Assembly: GCA_038030265.1 (NCBI GenBank)
Contig: CM075938.1
Location: 24,157,009 to 24,221,008 of the forward strand
DNA: 64,000 nucleotides
Direction of reading: 5' to 3'
Source of the DNA: Corythucha ciliata
Taxonomy: Eukaryota > Arthropoda > Insecta > Hemiptera > Tingidae
The notes beneath the pieces are model-generated. The model was not told the origin of the DNA, did no database searches, and was given only the letters and a program-made list of their open reading frames with translations. Each line of letters opens with the position of its first letter. Within the stretch, counting starts at the first letter, position 1. The position numbers and the translations under genes are program-made. Of this stretch, positions 24,001 to 35,085 are shown piece after piece.

Positions 24001-24571
24001 GACAAACTAATTCGCAGATGCAATGTGGCTATTTCACGGATTACAAAGGGATAATTCTCGGCTGAAATTGAAAAAAAGCTGAATTCGCGACCTGAATTGG
24101 GGAAAAGCAACATGTAATTCTAGGATAAAGGTAAGACAAGCGCTAATTTGCGACTAAAAAAGAATATAATCACTAATTCGCAGCTAAAACTGAGTAAAAT
24201 GCTGATTCGTGTCTAAAATTGAGAAGACTCCAAGGCTCCGTCCTGCGTGAGAGGGAATCGCTGCGATCAGCATTTTTTTGCGATGCGTTCAAGCTCATTA
24301 AGCAGCGGAATAAGCGGTGTTGATCGTTCACGGCGAGAAACGCCCGGGGAGTCCTATCGCTGTGTTTTTGTAATGCGTGTGACCACGTAACATAGTTTTT
24401 TCCCCCGAGAAAATAAAGCCTAATTCGTTCAAACTTTTCTTCAAACTATGTCTTGTTCGATATAGTTTGCGCAAATAAGACGGAACATTGAAGCTTGTCC
24501 ACGAGTCACAAATAAAGCTTCATTTCTGCTCCGACCACCGAAAATGCACCGTCGCGACGAAGTTGGATCTG

Positions 24572-24872
24572 TTCTTTCTCTTATTAAAAGAAAAAACGCT
24601 GCGAATTATCGAACAATGCCTTATTATTTCGACTGTGGGTTTATTATTCATGGATGTAGTCAAATCCGGCTTGAAATTACATGAAAATCGACACCCCACA
24701 CCCCTATGACCCCAAATCCTTTGAAAATCCCCATTTTGGACCCGCTTTTGGCCCATAAAACCCAAGGAGGTTATTTGATCAAACTGATCAGATGTTAGGA
24801 CCAACTAGACCCCAAATGGAGTCTATGTGCGAAAGAACGAGTTTTTTCGAGCAATCCTAGGGCAAGATATGG
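24572..24872 (+). repeat. Dispersed repeat in copy B
   Basis: Near-identical to 16690-16990 and more distantly related to 6025-6300. Confidence 0.65.
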
Positions 24873-25852
24873 CCCGGACGGCGGACGGACATTTTTTTTT
24901 TATTGCAGATTTGGATTCTACGCACTTTGAAACGTAAAACTACAAATTTTGAGGGGGGGGGGTCAAAAATTTTTTTTGCGATACGATTACAAAGACTTAT
25001 TATTGAGAAATAATAAGCCAAAAGGAAAGAAAAGAAAAGTCACGCAGGAAAAAGTGGTATAAATCGTGGCTCTTGAACAGAAATGTAAATTCATTAAACA
25101 ACTTGTTAGGGAAAAAATAAATATATCTTACTCATAAACGTGGGATTCATATGAAGCATCAGACGCGGGCGTAAGCCATCGAGTGTCGCAAACAAAGGTA
25201 CCTTCTCTACTAAGGCCTAATTACACCAACCGAGTAGGTCGGCTGAGTGGCTATAGGCCTACTGGGTAGAGCCAAATCACGCACTCCCGTTACTCGGCTG
25301 AGCATTGTATGAGCCGATTACACTATACTATAGAGAATCTTCACTACCTGGTGTAACGCTTTTCAATGATGATGAAGTACATAGTTATTTTCTGTACCAA
25401 ATAAAGTCTGGGAAGTTGACCATTACCACACAGTGACATTCGAAAAATTGTCTGTACTAGTACGGAAAATATTTTCCACCCTAGTACGGAAAGTAAATTA
25501 ATTCGGGTTATAACCTAGTTTGAAGTCTTCTTGAACGAACGTACGAGAATTCAGTGGTCAGTTTGTCACAGCCGTTCACAACAAAAAACGTGGAATTCCG
25601 ATCGAGGAATTACATAATTATTTTAAAGCAAACTTCAATCAATTTCTTTACTAACCAAATACCAAATGGAATGAAACACTGCTGGAATACACGTAAATAT
25701 TTAACACAGACCCACGGACACCGGCTCTCTCACCTCATACTTGTTCCAATTCCACACAAGTAACCAAACCTTCTTGGTTTTATAACCTCTTTCAGAGGTT
25801 CTCTTCAGTGTCATTGGTCATTGGTCGACCCTTTTTTTACAGAATCACGCTG

Positions 25853-25946
25853 CGTTTAATCACACTGTTTTCAATAATTTCAACTTTTCCTTGCTGTCGC
25901 GTTTAATCACACTGTTTTCAATAATTTCAACTTTTCCTTGCTGTCG
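25853..25946. repeat. Perfect 47-bp tandem repeat in copy B
   Basis: Units 25853-25899 and 25900-25946, identical to the pair in copy A. Confidence 0.95.
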
Positions 25947-26006
25947 CGTGAAAAAAGTCGCACATCACTCGTATAGGAAGGGGATTTACCTACTCGTTTT
26001 TTTTTT

Positions 26007-26440
26007 AACGAACCCGCGAAATAATTAGCGAAACCGGCCAAAGTATAGGCATTTGATTGAGTCAAATATGCGAATTTGAATTTCCCCTGAGCCGCTACCT
26101 CGCTGCTCAGGCCAGGCAGCCATAAATGGCATTATTTTTCATTTTTAAGAACCATTAGACATTCCCATTCGGCACAACGACTCGACAATTCAATGATCAG
26201 TTTTCTGGGATGATAGATTGTTCCCGGCGTTTCGATGACCGCATTGAGAGTGAAATAACTAACGTTGTGGTCAAAATAGTTAGAAGACCCCAAAACTTAA
26301 TTTCGAAGTTCAATATCAGTCAATTAGGCCTCAAACTATGGATTTTTAAAGCACCTCCCCTGTAAACTGACAAATTTGCGTCTTTGAAACTGTCAATTTC
26401 GTCCTGGAGACGGCCAAATTTATCTGCGGGTTTCCTAATA
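26007..26440. repeat. Weak degenerate ~30-bp repeat blocks
   Basis: Blocks such as 'acccgcgaaat', 'cttaatttcgaag' and 'gtcaatttcgtcctgg' recur at about 30 bp at 26010-26100 and 26270-26440. They resemble variant 'cgcgaaatttg'. Strongly drifted. Confidence 0.4.
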
Positions 26441-26552
26441 CATGTTCACGATCCTCCCTTCGAGATTTCCCGAAGGTGAGGGAAGGACTTCACGTGAGTG
26501 GGCGACTATACAGGCTGGAAACCCGCAAGTTTTGCCCGCTAGAAGAACCCCG

Positions 26553-27265
26553 AAGGCGCGTATAAACTGGGCGATCCGAACATGTATTGCAACGTTGCAG
26601 GTGCGGAGCGGTTGAAAAAAGTCGACTGCTCCGCGATTGCAACATGAGCGTTCCATCTTTTCGTGCGAACATATTCCGCTCGAAATCACCCCACCCCCAA
26701 ATCCACTTTTCCTCCCACATCTTCGTTATATTTTAGTGTTAAATGGGTTCAGAAGAAGAAACATTACACTATTACTTTATGTTTAGCACATCGTCCATGG
26801 TTTTGGTGAGAAGTAAGGGGAAAATTCGGAAACGACGACGATGGTGGAGAACAGAAGTTTTTTTGAAGTATTTTTAAATTACCATTACAGGTATTTTAAT
26901 TGTTTTTACAGTCTCCAACACTCGTAAATGACTAAATAGAACAAAATATACATTCAAAACAAAATTGTGCTTAAAAATTGTACAGCCGTGCAGTGAGTGT
27001 TTAGAAAAATAAGAAGAAATTATGCAGAAAAGTCAGACCCGCAACGCTGTTGCAGGTGATGTTGCAGATCGTGTTGCACGCTATACAAAAACCTTCCAAC
27101 ACTGCTCCAGCGCTCCGCCTTTGATGCGCATGAAAAACCGACAGGGAATGGATCGCCGCGATCTGTTCGCGAGTGGAGCGCAAACCCCGTCCAAACTGAC
27201 TGAGGCGCTTCGCTCCTGCAACGTTGCAATACATGTTCGGATCGCCCAGTTTATATGCGCGCCTT
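26553..27265. mobile_element. Inverted-repeat pair, possible 0.7-kb foldback element
   Basis: The left arm 26553-26611 and the right arm 27205-27265 are inverted copies, nearly identical over about 50 bp around 'gggcgatccgaacatgtatt' and 'gcaacgttgcag'. The interior again contains 'gttgca' and 'gatcgccgcgatc' motifs. Frames of 69-89 codons here on both strands reflect the GC-richer arms. Outer boundaries and a target duplication are not clear. Confidence 0.55.
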
Positions 27266-27299
27266 TAGGCAGAAACCGACGGGACCTTTAGAAAACCCG

Positions 27300-28829
27300 G
27301 CGGGCCCAGCTTCTGAGCTTAGGTTCTGGCCTGTCAAAAAACACAGTTCGTTTATGGCTAGCTGTTGAAAGAGTAACGAGTAAGATGATTTATAAATTCT
27401 GAATAGGTACACCGTCGGAAATTTGAGAAAGTTTTTGTGTGGTTTGACGATCCGTAAGGCTATTTTAAGGCGACACTAATTTTTTGTTGAAAAATTGGCA
27501 AGTTCTCGATTTTTCACATCAGCGAAACAAAAGTGCCACGTTTCTTGGCGTTTTTGAGGAATCAAAAATTAATGACGATTTTTGAAATGCCACCAAAGAA
27601 AAACGTGAAATATTCATCGTCCCATAATTTCACAACTTCCCACGTCATACGAAGACCCTCTTTGCTCACCTAATTATATGCCACATCCTCTCTCCACCCA
27701 CTTCTAAGCTGTAAGAGGCTTACATTAGTGGATTTTTATAAATCTGAAAGAGATGGCTAGAGGGAGGGAGTAGACTCTTCGAAACATTGCTTCTACTTTA
27801 TTGTCAATTGCGAAACAGCACTCCTCCTTAGGTAATTTTTTAAAAAGAGCACGGATAAAGCCATCTGCCCAATTTTGTTGTTGTTGAAATAGCGCAGAGC
27901 TGGGATGTTTCGGTGAAAATAACTTCTTCTAATATGAAAAAGTGATAAATATTTGAAACGGTTATGTCTGCGAGGTTTGAGTCGGAAACTTCAACGGGTT
28001 TTTCTCAAGCGCCGCGTACATTTTCATCTCTGTTCATCGACCGTATAAAAGTATAGTACCTAACCCCAAGAATGTTTGCCTGCCTTTTATTATTTCGACA
28101 TAAAATTTTCTGGAAAATCAGACCATCAGTAACTCGACCTTGACGTTGTTATGAAAACCGTATTAACGTGGAAGTGTGCTAATTGACCAAAGTTGAGGGT
28201 CATAGTTATCAGTTCACTACTAGTGAGATATACACTATGAGTGCATCGACTGCACGCGCTCAAATCGGATCCACCCCAAGTCCTGAATAATTTCCGATAG
28301 TGTTTCAGTTTTCTCCGAGGATGATCGAATAATGCTCTATGTGTAGATAGTAGAAGTGTATACAGCATTTAACGCTTTAAGCAGCGTTGAGTGCGATCCC
28401 CCGAGTTTTTTTTTGTTTTTTTTTTTTTTACATCGCTCTAGACACATTTATAGAGCGCTGTTCCGTCGTAAAAACTCATGTTGCGAAATAATTATGCACA
28501 AAAGAAAAACTGTGGGTCATTTGCTTTTCCAATGATGTCATATCATACAGGGATTGCATAAATATCAATTTAAATTGCTTCAACTTGACCTTGCTTCTCA
28601 TCTACATTCTCTACACCATTGTGCAATTTGGCTAGCGATTTTGTTCGTAAAAAAAAAAAACAAAAAAAAAAACTTGAATTGTATCTACTTTTTGCCAGTT
28701 TTTTTCGGCTCTTGTATTCATCGACCAAAACTTCCTATAGTTATCATTATCACCATTACAAATGATATTTCAAAAGAATGGGAAACGATTGGTTAAGTAA
28801 AAAATTCCTCCAATATTTGTCTATGATTG
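27300..28829. other. Low-copy AT-rich stretch, no gene supported
   Basis: Apart from A/T homopolymer runs (28413-28432, 28650-28670) nothing stands out. Frames of 80 codons at 28126-28368 (minus) and 28554-28796 (plus) have no recognisable domain. Confidence 0.5.
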
Positions 28830-30706
28830 TAATAGACCGAGAGCTGGCGACAGTCCCATTCAACCGGAAGAACATAGTCACGAAAGGTATGCAAAATGAT
28901 GGTATTTGACCCCCTATATACGAGTCCGGAAGTCTGTCATGCTGTATCTGCGCCCTAAGAATTTTATTGCTAATTAAAGTCCTTAATTTGAGACATGAAT
29001 TTAACCAGGAGAACATAATCCTGAAACTAGTCTCATTCGAAAGGTTTTATCGAGCTGATTACGAATATGATCGTCTGCCGCCGTCTGCCTGGGGCATTTG
29101 CCCTTAGTGGCTCGCCAAACTCACGAAATTCAGTAAACTTTAGTTAACCGGAAGAACATAGTCCTGAAACTGGTCTTATTCGATAGAATTTTTGGGAATG
29201 ATTACAAATATAATCGTCTGGCGACGTCAGACTTGTGCATTTGCCCTCGGTAACGCCGGTCAAACTTCCTACATCAGGGATATTACTCTTAACCGAAAAA
29301 ACTAAGTCCGGAAAATGGTCTTATACCCCAGGCAGACGGCGGCAGACGATCATATTCGTAATCAGCTCTACTAAACCTTTCGATTCAGACTAGTTTCAGG
29401 ACTATGTTCTTCCGGTTAGTCATTTTTTCTCTGTGCAGTTTGACAAGTCACTGAGGGCAAATGCCCTAGGCAGGCACCGGCAGACGATCATTTTCGCATT
29501 CATGCAGCCACGTGAAACCTGTTGCATAAGAAAATATACCGGACTAAGTTTTTCCGGTTAAGTAGTGTTCCTGATGTAGGGAGGGAGGCCACCGTGGGCA
29601 AATGCTCCAGGCTGACGCCGCCAGACGATTACATTTGTAACCATTTCCATAAAACCTGTCGAACAGGACCAGTCACAGGTCTATGTCCTTCCTGTTGATT
29701 AAAATTTACCAAATTTTGAGAGTTTGGCGAGCCACAAAGAGCAAATGCCCCAGGCACACGCCGCCAGACGATCATATTCGTAATCTTCCCCATAAAACCT
29801 TTCGAATGAGATTAGTTTCAGGACTATGTTCTTCCGGTTAATCATTTTCCATCTGTGCAGGTTGACCGATCACTGAGTGCAAGTGCCCCAGGTGGACCCT
29901 GGCATACGATCATTTTCGTCGTATTCAGCCTCATAAAACCCGTTGCAAAAGACTATTTTTCGGACTCAGTTATTCCGGTTACTTAATATCCTTGATTTAG
30001 GAAGTTTGACTGGCCACTGAGGGCGAATGCCCTAGGCAGACGGCGGCAGACGATCATATTCGTAATCAGGTCTATTAAACATTTCGAATGAGACTAGTTT
30101 CACGACTATATTCTTCCGGTTAGTCATTTCTTCTCTGTGCAGTTTGACGGGTCACTGAGGGCAAATTCCCTAGGCAGGCACCGGCAGACGATTTCGCATT
30201 CAGCCACATGAAACCTGTCGCATAAGACAATATTCCGGACTTGATTTTTCCAGTTAATTAATATCCCTGATTCAGGGAGTTTGACTGGCCACCGAGGGCA
30301 AATGCACCAGGCTGACGTCGCCAGACGATTATATTTGTAATCATTTCCTTGAATTCTATCGAATAGGACCAGTTTCAGGACTATGTTCTTCCGGTTGACT
30401 AAAGTTTACTGAATTTCGTGAGTTTGGCGAGCCACTAAGGGCAAATGCCCCAGGCAGACGGCGGCAGACGATCATATTCGTAATCAGCTCCATAAAACCT
30501 TTCGAATGAGACTAGTTTCAGGACTATGTTCTTCCGGTTAAATTCATGTCCCAAATTAATGACTTTAATTAGCTATAAAATCTTTAGGCCCCAGCATGGC
30601 AAACTTCCGGACTCGTAAATAGGGGGTCAAATGCCATCATTTTGCACACCTTTAGTGACTATGTTCTTCCGGTTGAATGGGGTTGTCGCTAGCTCTCGAA
30701 CTATTA
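28830..30706. mobile_element. Foldback element built from a higher-order ~140-bp repeat array
   Basis: The ends are inverse: 'taatagaccgagagctggcg' at the left and '...gctagctctcgaactatta' at the right. Long arms 28830-29325 and 30210-30706 are inverted copies of about 490 bp, roughly 90% identical. From 29326 rightwards the element consists of ~140-bp units in one orientation. Starts marked by 'gggcaaatgcc' variants lie near 29455, 29595, 29738, 29876, 30021, 30160, 30296 and 30439. The units fall into three types by internal sequence and run A-B-C-A-B-A-B-C-A. Every unit has a 'gcagacgatcat' core and a 'ttccggtt' block. There is no coding capacity. Long inverted ends made of tandem repeats are the hallmark of foldback (FB-type) transposons. 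Confidence 0.8.
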
Positions 30707-30734
30707 TGTTTTTAATTATTATGCGCACTCATTA

Positions 30735-31048
30735 AGGGGCATATTCAAGTACTACCCCTCGCCCATTATCCCCTCACCGTTTTACGCGCAAAGTATTTGG
30801 AATATTTCATTTTTTATGGTCTCATATTAAACCTTTTATAGTCTTGAGACTTGCCCAGCAGAGCCCGAATTTCAATTTTGACTTTCCTCGAATTTTAAAT
30901 TAACTTTGTAAAATTACTAGTACCTAATGTTATAAGTCTCAGGACCATAAGGTTTCATATGAGATCATAAAAAATGAAATATTCCAAATACTTTGCGCGT
31001 AAAGCGGTGAGGGGATAATGGGCGAGGGGTATTACTTGTACGCCCCCT
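30735..31048. mobile_element. MITE with ~110-bp inverted ends
   Basis: The left arm begins 'aggggcatattcaagtacta' and the right arm is its inverse, ending 'acttgtacgcccct'-like sequence at 31048. The arms share 'cccctcgcccattatcccct', 'acgcgcaaagtatttggaat' and 'atttcattttttatg' blocks. The interior is about 90 bp, with no coding capacity. It begins only 28 bp after the foldback element. Confidence 0.8.
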
Positions 31049-31269
31049 CAATATAATACGGGCCGATGTTTGACTTTAATTCAGGCACTGCTATATATGT
31101 GAGTGGAAAAGGAAAAGGAAAAGCGGTGACGAGGATTAATTGCTCGATTAAGACAAAATTGAAGAAGGAAGGGAAAAAGCGTTTTAGGGGTGTAGGATGC
31201 TGATTTGTGATCATCGGCAGGAAAGGAGAGTTTTATCTCTCGTCTTACGGATAGCAGCAGAAAGGGGTC

Positions 31270-31730
31270 CTGAATGAGCCAACCCCGAGCGATTTCGTTT
31301 TTGAAGGAGCCGGTACCGTCAAATTAGCTTTTCGAGAGGGTCAAACCTGCGAAGTCGGCTTTTAATGGGCCTCCCCTCTTCAGAATGAGCCTGGTATTTT
31401 TTGATTTTGAAGGTGTGAAATCTGTATCTTTGGCTTTTCTAATGAACACAAAACTCCGCGAAATTTGGTTTTCATAGAGCTAAACCGACGGAATTGCATT
31501 ATTTTAAGGAACCGAAGGCAAGATTCAAAAGTCAAATTCCAAAGTCCAAATGAATTCTGTAAGTGCTAAACCTTCAGATTTTGGACATCGAAAAATCCCT
31601 GGAGGCCGAACTTAGTCTTAATGGCTAAAACCCGTGAAACTGCTTTTGGATTTTCGAATTGTTCTACCCCGCGAAGTTTACTTTTCAGGGAGTCATTCCT
31701 TCGAAATCGACTTCTTGAATTCAGAGTGTG
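31270..31730. repeat. Degenerate ~30-bp repeat, variant 'cgcgaaatttgg'
   Basis: Successive 'ccgcgaaatttggtttt', 'gtgaaactgctttt' and 'gcgaagtttacttttcag' blocks at about 30-35 bp. Same variant as 8345-8810. Confidence 0.55.
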
Positions 31731-32337
31731 ACTGCGACTCGTCCGTCTGAACGGCCGCTGTAGCTATACGACTCACGATGCAATTGGAATGGGGACGCTC
31801 TCCCCTCTTAACTACGTGAGTCAGACCAAACTGCTGTGACTCCGTATAGTCACGACCTAAGTTGCAGTACCACAGAAACTCTGCTTCTCCTTGATTCTTC
31901 CAATTAGTTAGATTCTACGTTTCTATTCGCAATGGTTCTGTGTAATATTTTTCAATTAAATTCTTCACTACTCAGTTATCAATCAATTATTTATAACTCT
32001 AGACATTTTTTTTCATGAATATTGTATACATATACATATATATCATTGCGAGTTCTCTTCTTTCAGCATTTCAACAGTCTATTGAATACTATTTTCAGAT
32101 CTTCCCTATTTTTTCGTCTGCCAAACCCCTTAGAAACAAATAAACAAATGCGATTACTCCTGTCGGGTTTTTTCATCATTCAGTCCGCTCGTGTATATCG
32201 CGATTACGAAATTTCCGTGGGCTATTTTTTTTTTTATTTGCCTTTTTACACGAGTATGGCAGGCAGGCTCTGGGCCATAGAATAATTACTGTACTAACGT
32301 ACAGAAGGGGCACTCTCAATAATTGTTGGGGGTATGC
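31731..32337. other. AT-rich stretch, no gene supported
   Basis: An 87-codon frame (32022-32285) is Phe/Leu/Ser-rich and typical of chance frames in AT-rich DNA. Short imperfect inverse matches occur near 31740-31860 ('gtgactgcgactcg', 'gtatagtcacgac') without clear element ends. Confidence 0.4.
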
Positions 32338-32610
32338 AAGGTGACTGAACTCTTCTATAGGTGCCGCAGATTTCCCCTTGCCCATCAGGCGGGATGGGTG
32401 GGGACTGACGTCACCCGCAGTCCTTTATTCCCGATTGCTAACACTAGAGCAGCAGAGCAAGTTAATTTTGAAATTGAAGTTTATCAATTCTCAAAAATCA
32501 CAACCCAATAACAATTAATAATGTACTGGGTCCAGCGCAAAGGCGGTTGGGACTGCTCGTGACGTAGATGAAGGACAGTAATGGCCGAAGATCAGCGGCA
32601 CCTATTTAGG
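32338..32610. mobile_element. MITE, 'aaggtgact...tataggtgccg' family, copy 1
   Basis: About 85% identical to the better preserved copy at 42316-42591 through its full length, including the internal blocks 'gcagagcaagttaattttga' and 'aataatgtactgggtccagc'. Here the right end is eroded after 'cggcacctat'. No coding capacity. Confidence 0.8.
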
Positions 32611-32714
32611 GCGGGCAGGTGGACCGTAGCCGCGCTCAGGCGGATTTAAGTGAAGGAGTCCCTGGGAGATTGAAGGTTTCGGTGTCATAGGTTTCCCATA
32701 CAAATTGTGAATAG

Positions 32715-32914
32715 TAACGTTAGAGAACCTATAATCAGACAGGTAAAATCACAGACGCCATGTTCGCTCTTATCAATTATCAGTCAGTAAAATCTACCTT
32801 TTGTTGATGTTTTATGGATGTCAACAAACCACCCCCAACCATTCTTATTAAACTGATAAGCACGAACATGGCGCCGTATGCGTCTACTCGTCTTTAAAGG
32901 TTCCTTAGTAACGT
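32715..32914. mobile_element. MITE-like inverted repeat with 'gccatgttcg' arms
   Basis: The left arm contains 'acgccatgttcgctcttatc' and the right arm the inverse 'gataagcacgaacatggcgc'. Outer blocks 'aacgttagagaacct' and 'aggttccttagtaacg' are also inverse, with small indels. The interior is about 60 bp. Confidence 0.6.
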
Positions 32915-33278
32915 GGTTGATTGCTGCAGATAGTGGTTTTTTATTTTTTGATTAGTTTTCATTTGCTCGAATTGTTTTGCAAAAGGATGACAATCAAGTC
33001 TTGATGTGACCTGTATCTAAAACGAACGTTTCGGTTGACGGAATAAGGTAGGATTGATGTGTTCTTGGTTGCCACTTGGGAACGAAGGGTGGCGTCAACC
33101 TTCACAACTTCCCTCGCCGGAAAAATTAGAGTTTATTGCGAATTTTATAGCCATTGGCTACTAAATCATGAGTTGCGACTTACATTAATTCCAAATAATT
33201 CATTTTTGAACTTCCTTCAATATGCTTGTCGGACCACCGTTACGTAAATTGATAGTTGAGCCCAGTTTCTTAGAGAAA

Positions 33279-33502
33279 GTATAGTGTAAGGCCCTGTTCA
33301 CAAGCTTTATGTTTGTGTTGTGTGGTGTCTATGCAAGCTTTAAAAATGCTTCATTTTTCGAGGGAGTTAATCTGTTTGGCTGCATAGACTCCACAGAACG
33401 TAAACATAGAGCTTGTGAACAGGGCCTTACACTATACGAATATGGCCTTACACTATATGAAGCATTTTTATAGCTTGCATAGACACCACACAACACAAAC
33501 AT
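33279..33502. mobile_element. Three-armed inverted-repeat element
   Basis: Arms 33279-33354 and 33365-33437 are inverse copies, starting 'gtatagtgtaaggccctgtt' and ending with its exact inverse. A third arm at 33442-33502 is an inverted copy of 33308-33353 joined to the 'ggccttacactata' end. This gives two right ends in a row. The likeliest origin is insertion of a second related element, or a hairpin-type rearrangement, within a small MITE. Confidence 0.65.
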
Positions 33503-33530
33503 ATCACTGAGAAAAAAAATCGACAGATAA

Positions 33531-33688
33531 TCGGTCAATATCAACCGAGCTAAGTCGGTCAGAGAGTTGCAACCGAGCAGACACGGTTAGAAGTATGCTA
33601 GGTCTAATTGACCTAGTTCCCCGATAACCGTGTCTGCTCGGTTGCAACTCTCTGACCGACTTAGCTCAGTTGATCCGAGATTGACCGA
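33531..33688. repeat. Long, almost perfect hairpin
   Basis: Arms 33541-33589 and 33625-33673 are 49 bp each with a single mismatch. The pairing extends outward through 'tcggtcaat' (33531-33539) and its inverse (33680-33688) after a 4-base bulge. The 35-bp loop itself can pair through CTAGGTC and GACCTAG. Motifs 'accgag' and 'ctcggt' are shared with the sequence just downstream. Transcription would yield a nearly fully double-stranded RNA of about 160 nt. It may be a palindromic MITE or a small-RNA source. Confidence 0.75.
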
Positions 33689-34547
33689 GTAGACTAGGTC
33701 AAAAGTCAACACGGTTGTTTTAACTGAACGCTTGGTTGACGAGTGTCTACCGAATATTCGGTTAACTCTACCGCCTTCACAGTTAGACTAACTCATTCTG
33801 ATCTGTCATTCGTTCCACATGAATACTGCTGCTCCAACCGATCTTTCGTTTATAGCAACCGAATAGATAACGTCAAGGCCACCCACACTGCTCGGTTATT
33901 TTTACCGTAAAGTGTCGGTTGACCCAACCCACTATGCTGAGTTATTCGTACCAATGCTGTTCCGTTCATCTTACCAAATTCCCTTCGCTATTTTGATCAT
34001 CTCTGAAACGTCAGTCAGGCAAACATTCTTGTAGTTTTACCGTCACTTATCTGATACTCCTTCTCACTATGCTTGGGGATGTCAGCCGCGTTGAGTCAGC
34101 CAAACTTAGCCTTCTGAACTCCAACAGAACTGTGCTGGACTCGACAACTCTATTTTTTTTTTTTTTATTTTTTCTTTCCTCTCTAGTAAACTTGGGCGAG
34201 AGAGGCGAGAAAACGACCCACGCTTCGCTTTGAACTCTAGAGTAATCAGGCGCGCTACAAAAATTATGAAAATTAAGATTAGGACACATACGTAATTAAA
34301 ATACACATTAGCAGCGAAATAAGAGCGTTTCGTAAAATAATTATTTAATGCAAATATGTATTTCAAAGTACGTAATACGTACATGAATGTACGTATACAC
34401 ACGCATATTGAGATTCTGTGTCTTCATTCGCTCATTGAAGAGTGAAAAAACGACCAATTACTTTGTTGTTGCACTATCCAAGAGTACTTCAATACGATCA
34501 CTTCCTTATTAGGCGATTTTACTCTGGGTTGCTGGCGTTTTGTTTGT

Positions 34548-34550
<3 letters not shown>

Positions 34551-34590
<40 letters not shown>
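34551..34590. repeat. (TTG)n microsatellite
   Basis: Perfect run of TTG triplets, about 13 copies, flanked by 'tttgtttg' and a T run. Confidence 0.95.
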
Positions 34591-34592
<2 letters not shown>

Positions 34593-34759
34593 TTCTTTTT
34601 AACAATTTGAAAATCTGCCCGGTGGCTGCGTAGCCTAGAAAAAAATTCAACAAAAAAATCAATTTCAGTTGTTCCAGCTCGAAACAGCGACTAGAACTCC
34701 ACTAGTTCTCTAGTCCTAGAGAGTAGACTCCTAAAAAAACAGAAGTTTTAAGTTAAGGC

Positions 34760-35085
34760 TGTTGGAAATTGAAACAACAAGCAGTACTGTTTCCTTGCAG
34801 TTGCACTGTGTTTCTGTTTCAGGCTTTCCACTTCCACGTTAGAGAGGTTTCCATAATTATTAGCGAGAAACGTGCTGTTATAAAATGCTTGGAACTACTG
34901 GAGATCGGGGTCGAGTCTACTCAAAAGACATCACTTTAAACTAAAAACTGTTCTTTATTTTTCTCAAATTCAGAACAATAATCAGAAAGCCACGTTATCA
35001 ACTCCAGGGAATCACCGGCGCTTCTTTTTACGTCCTTTATAGGCGTGGCCACGAAATAATATAGGGCGCGCTTTTCTATCCAACA
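34760..35085 (-). repeat. 3' LTR of the BEL/Pao element
   Basis: On the minus strand it begins TGTTGGATAGAAAAGCG right after the polypurine tract 'aaaggtgggagta' (35086-35099) and ends CAATTTCCAACA at 34760, giving the short inverse ends TGTTGG...CCAACA common in BEL/Pao. Length is 326 bp. The end of the 288-codon frame described for this element runs into this LTR from residue 240 onwards, so that part of the translation is not protein-coding by origin. Confidence 0.75.

Larger units (their letters stand above)
18109..26006. repeat. 7.9-kb tandem duplication, copy B
   Basis: Direct repeat of 10221-18108. The internal junction is sharp: copy A ends in an 11-base T run (18098-18108) and copy B starts at 'atttggcccaaatgc' (18109). 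At its right end copy B has a 10-base T run (25997-26006) and then unique 'aacgaacccgcg'. Apart from T/A microhomology there is no long homology at the breakpoints. Internal elements repeat those of copy A. A one-base difference in an A run near 22490 breaks a 63-codon frame that is open in copy A (14540-14731), which argues that the frame is not under selection. Confidence 0.95.
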
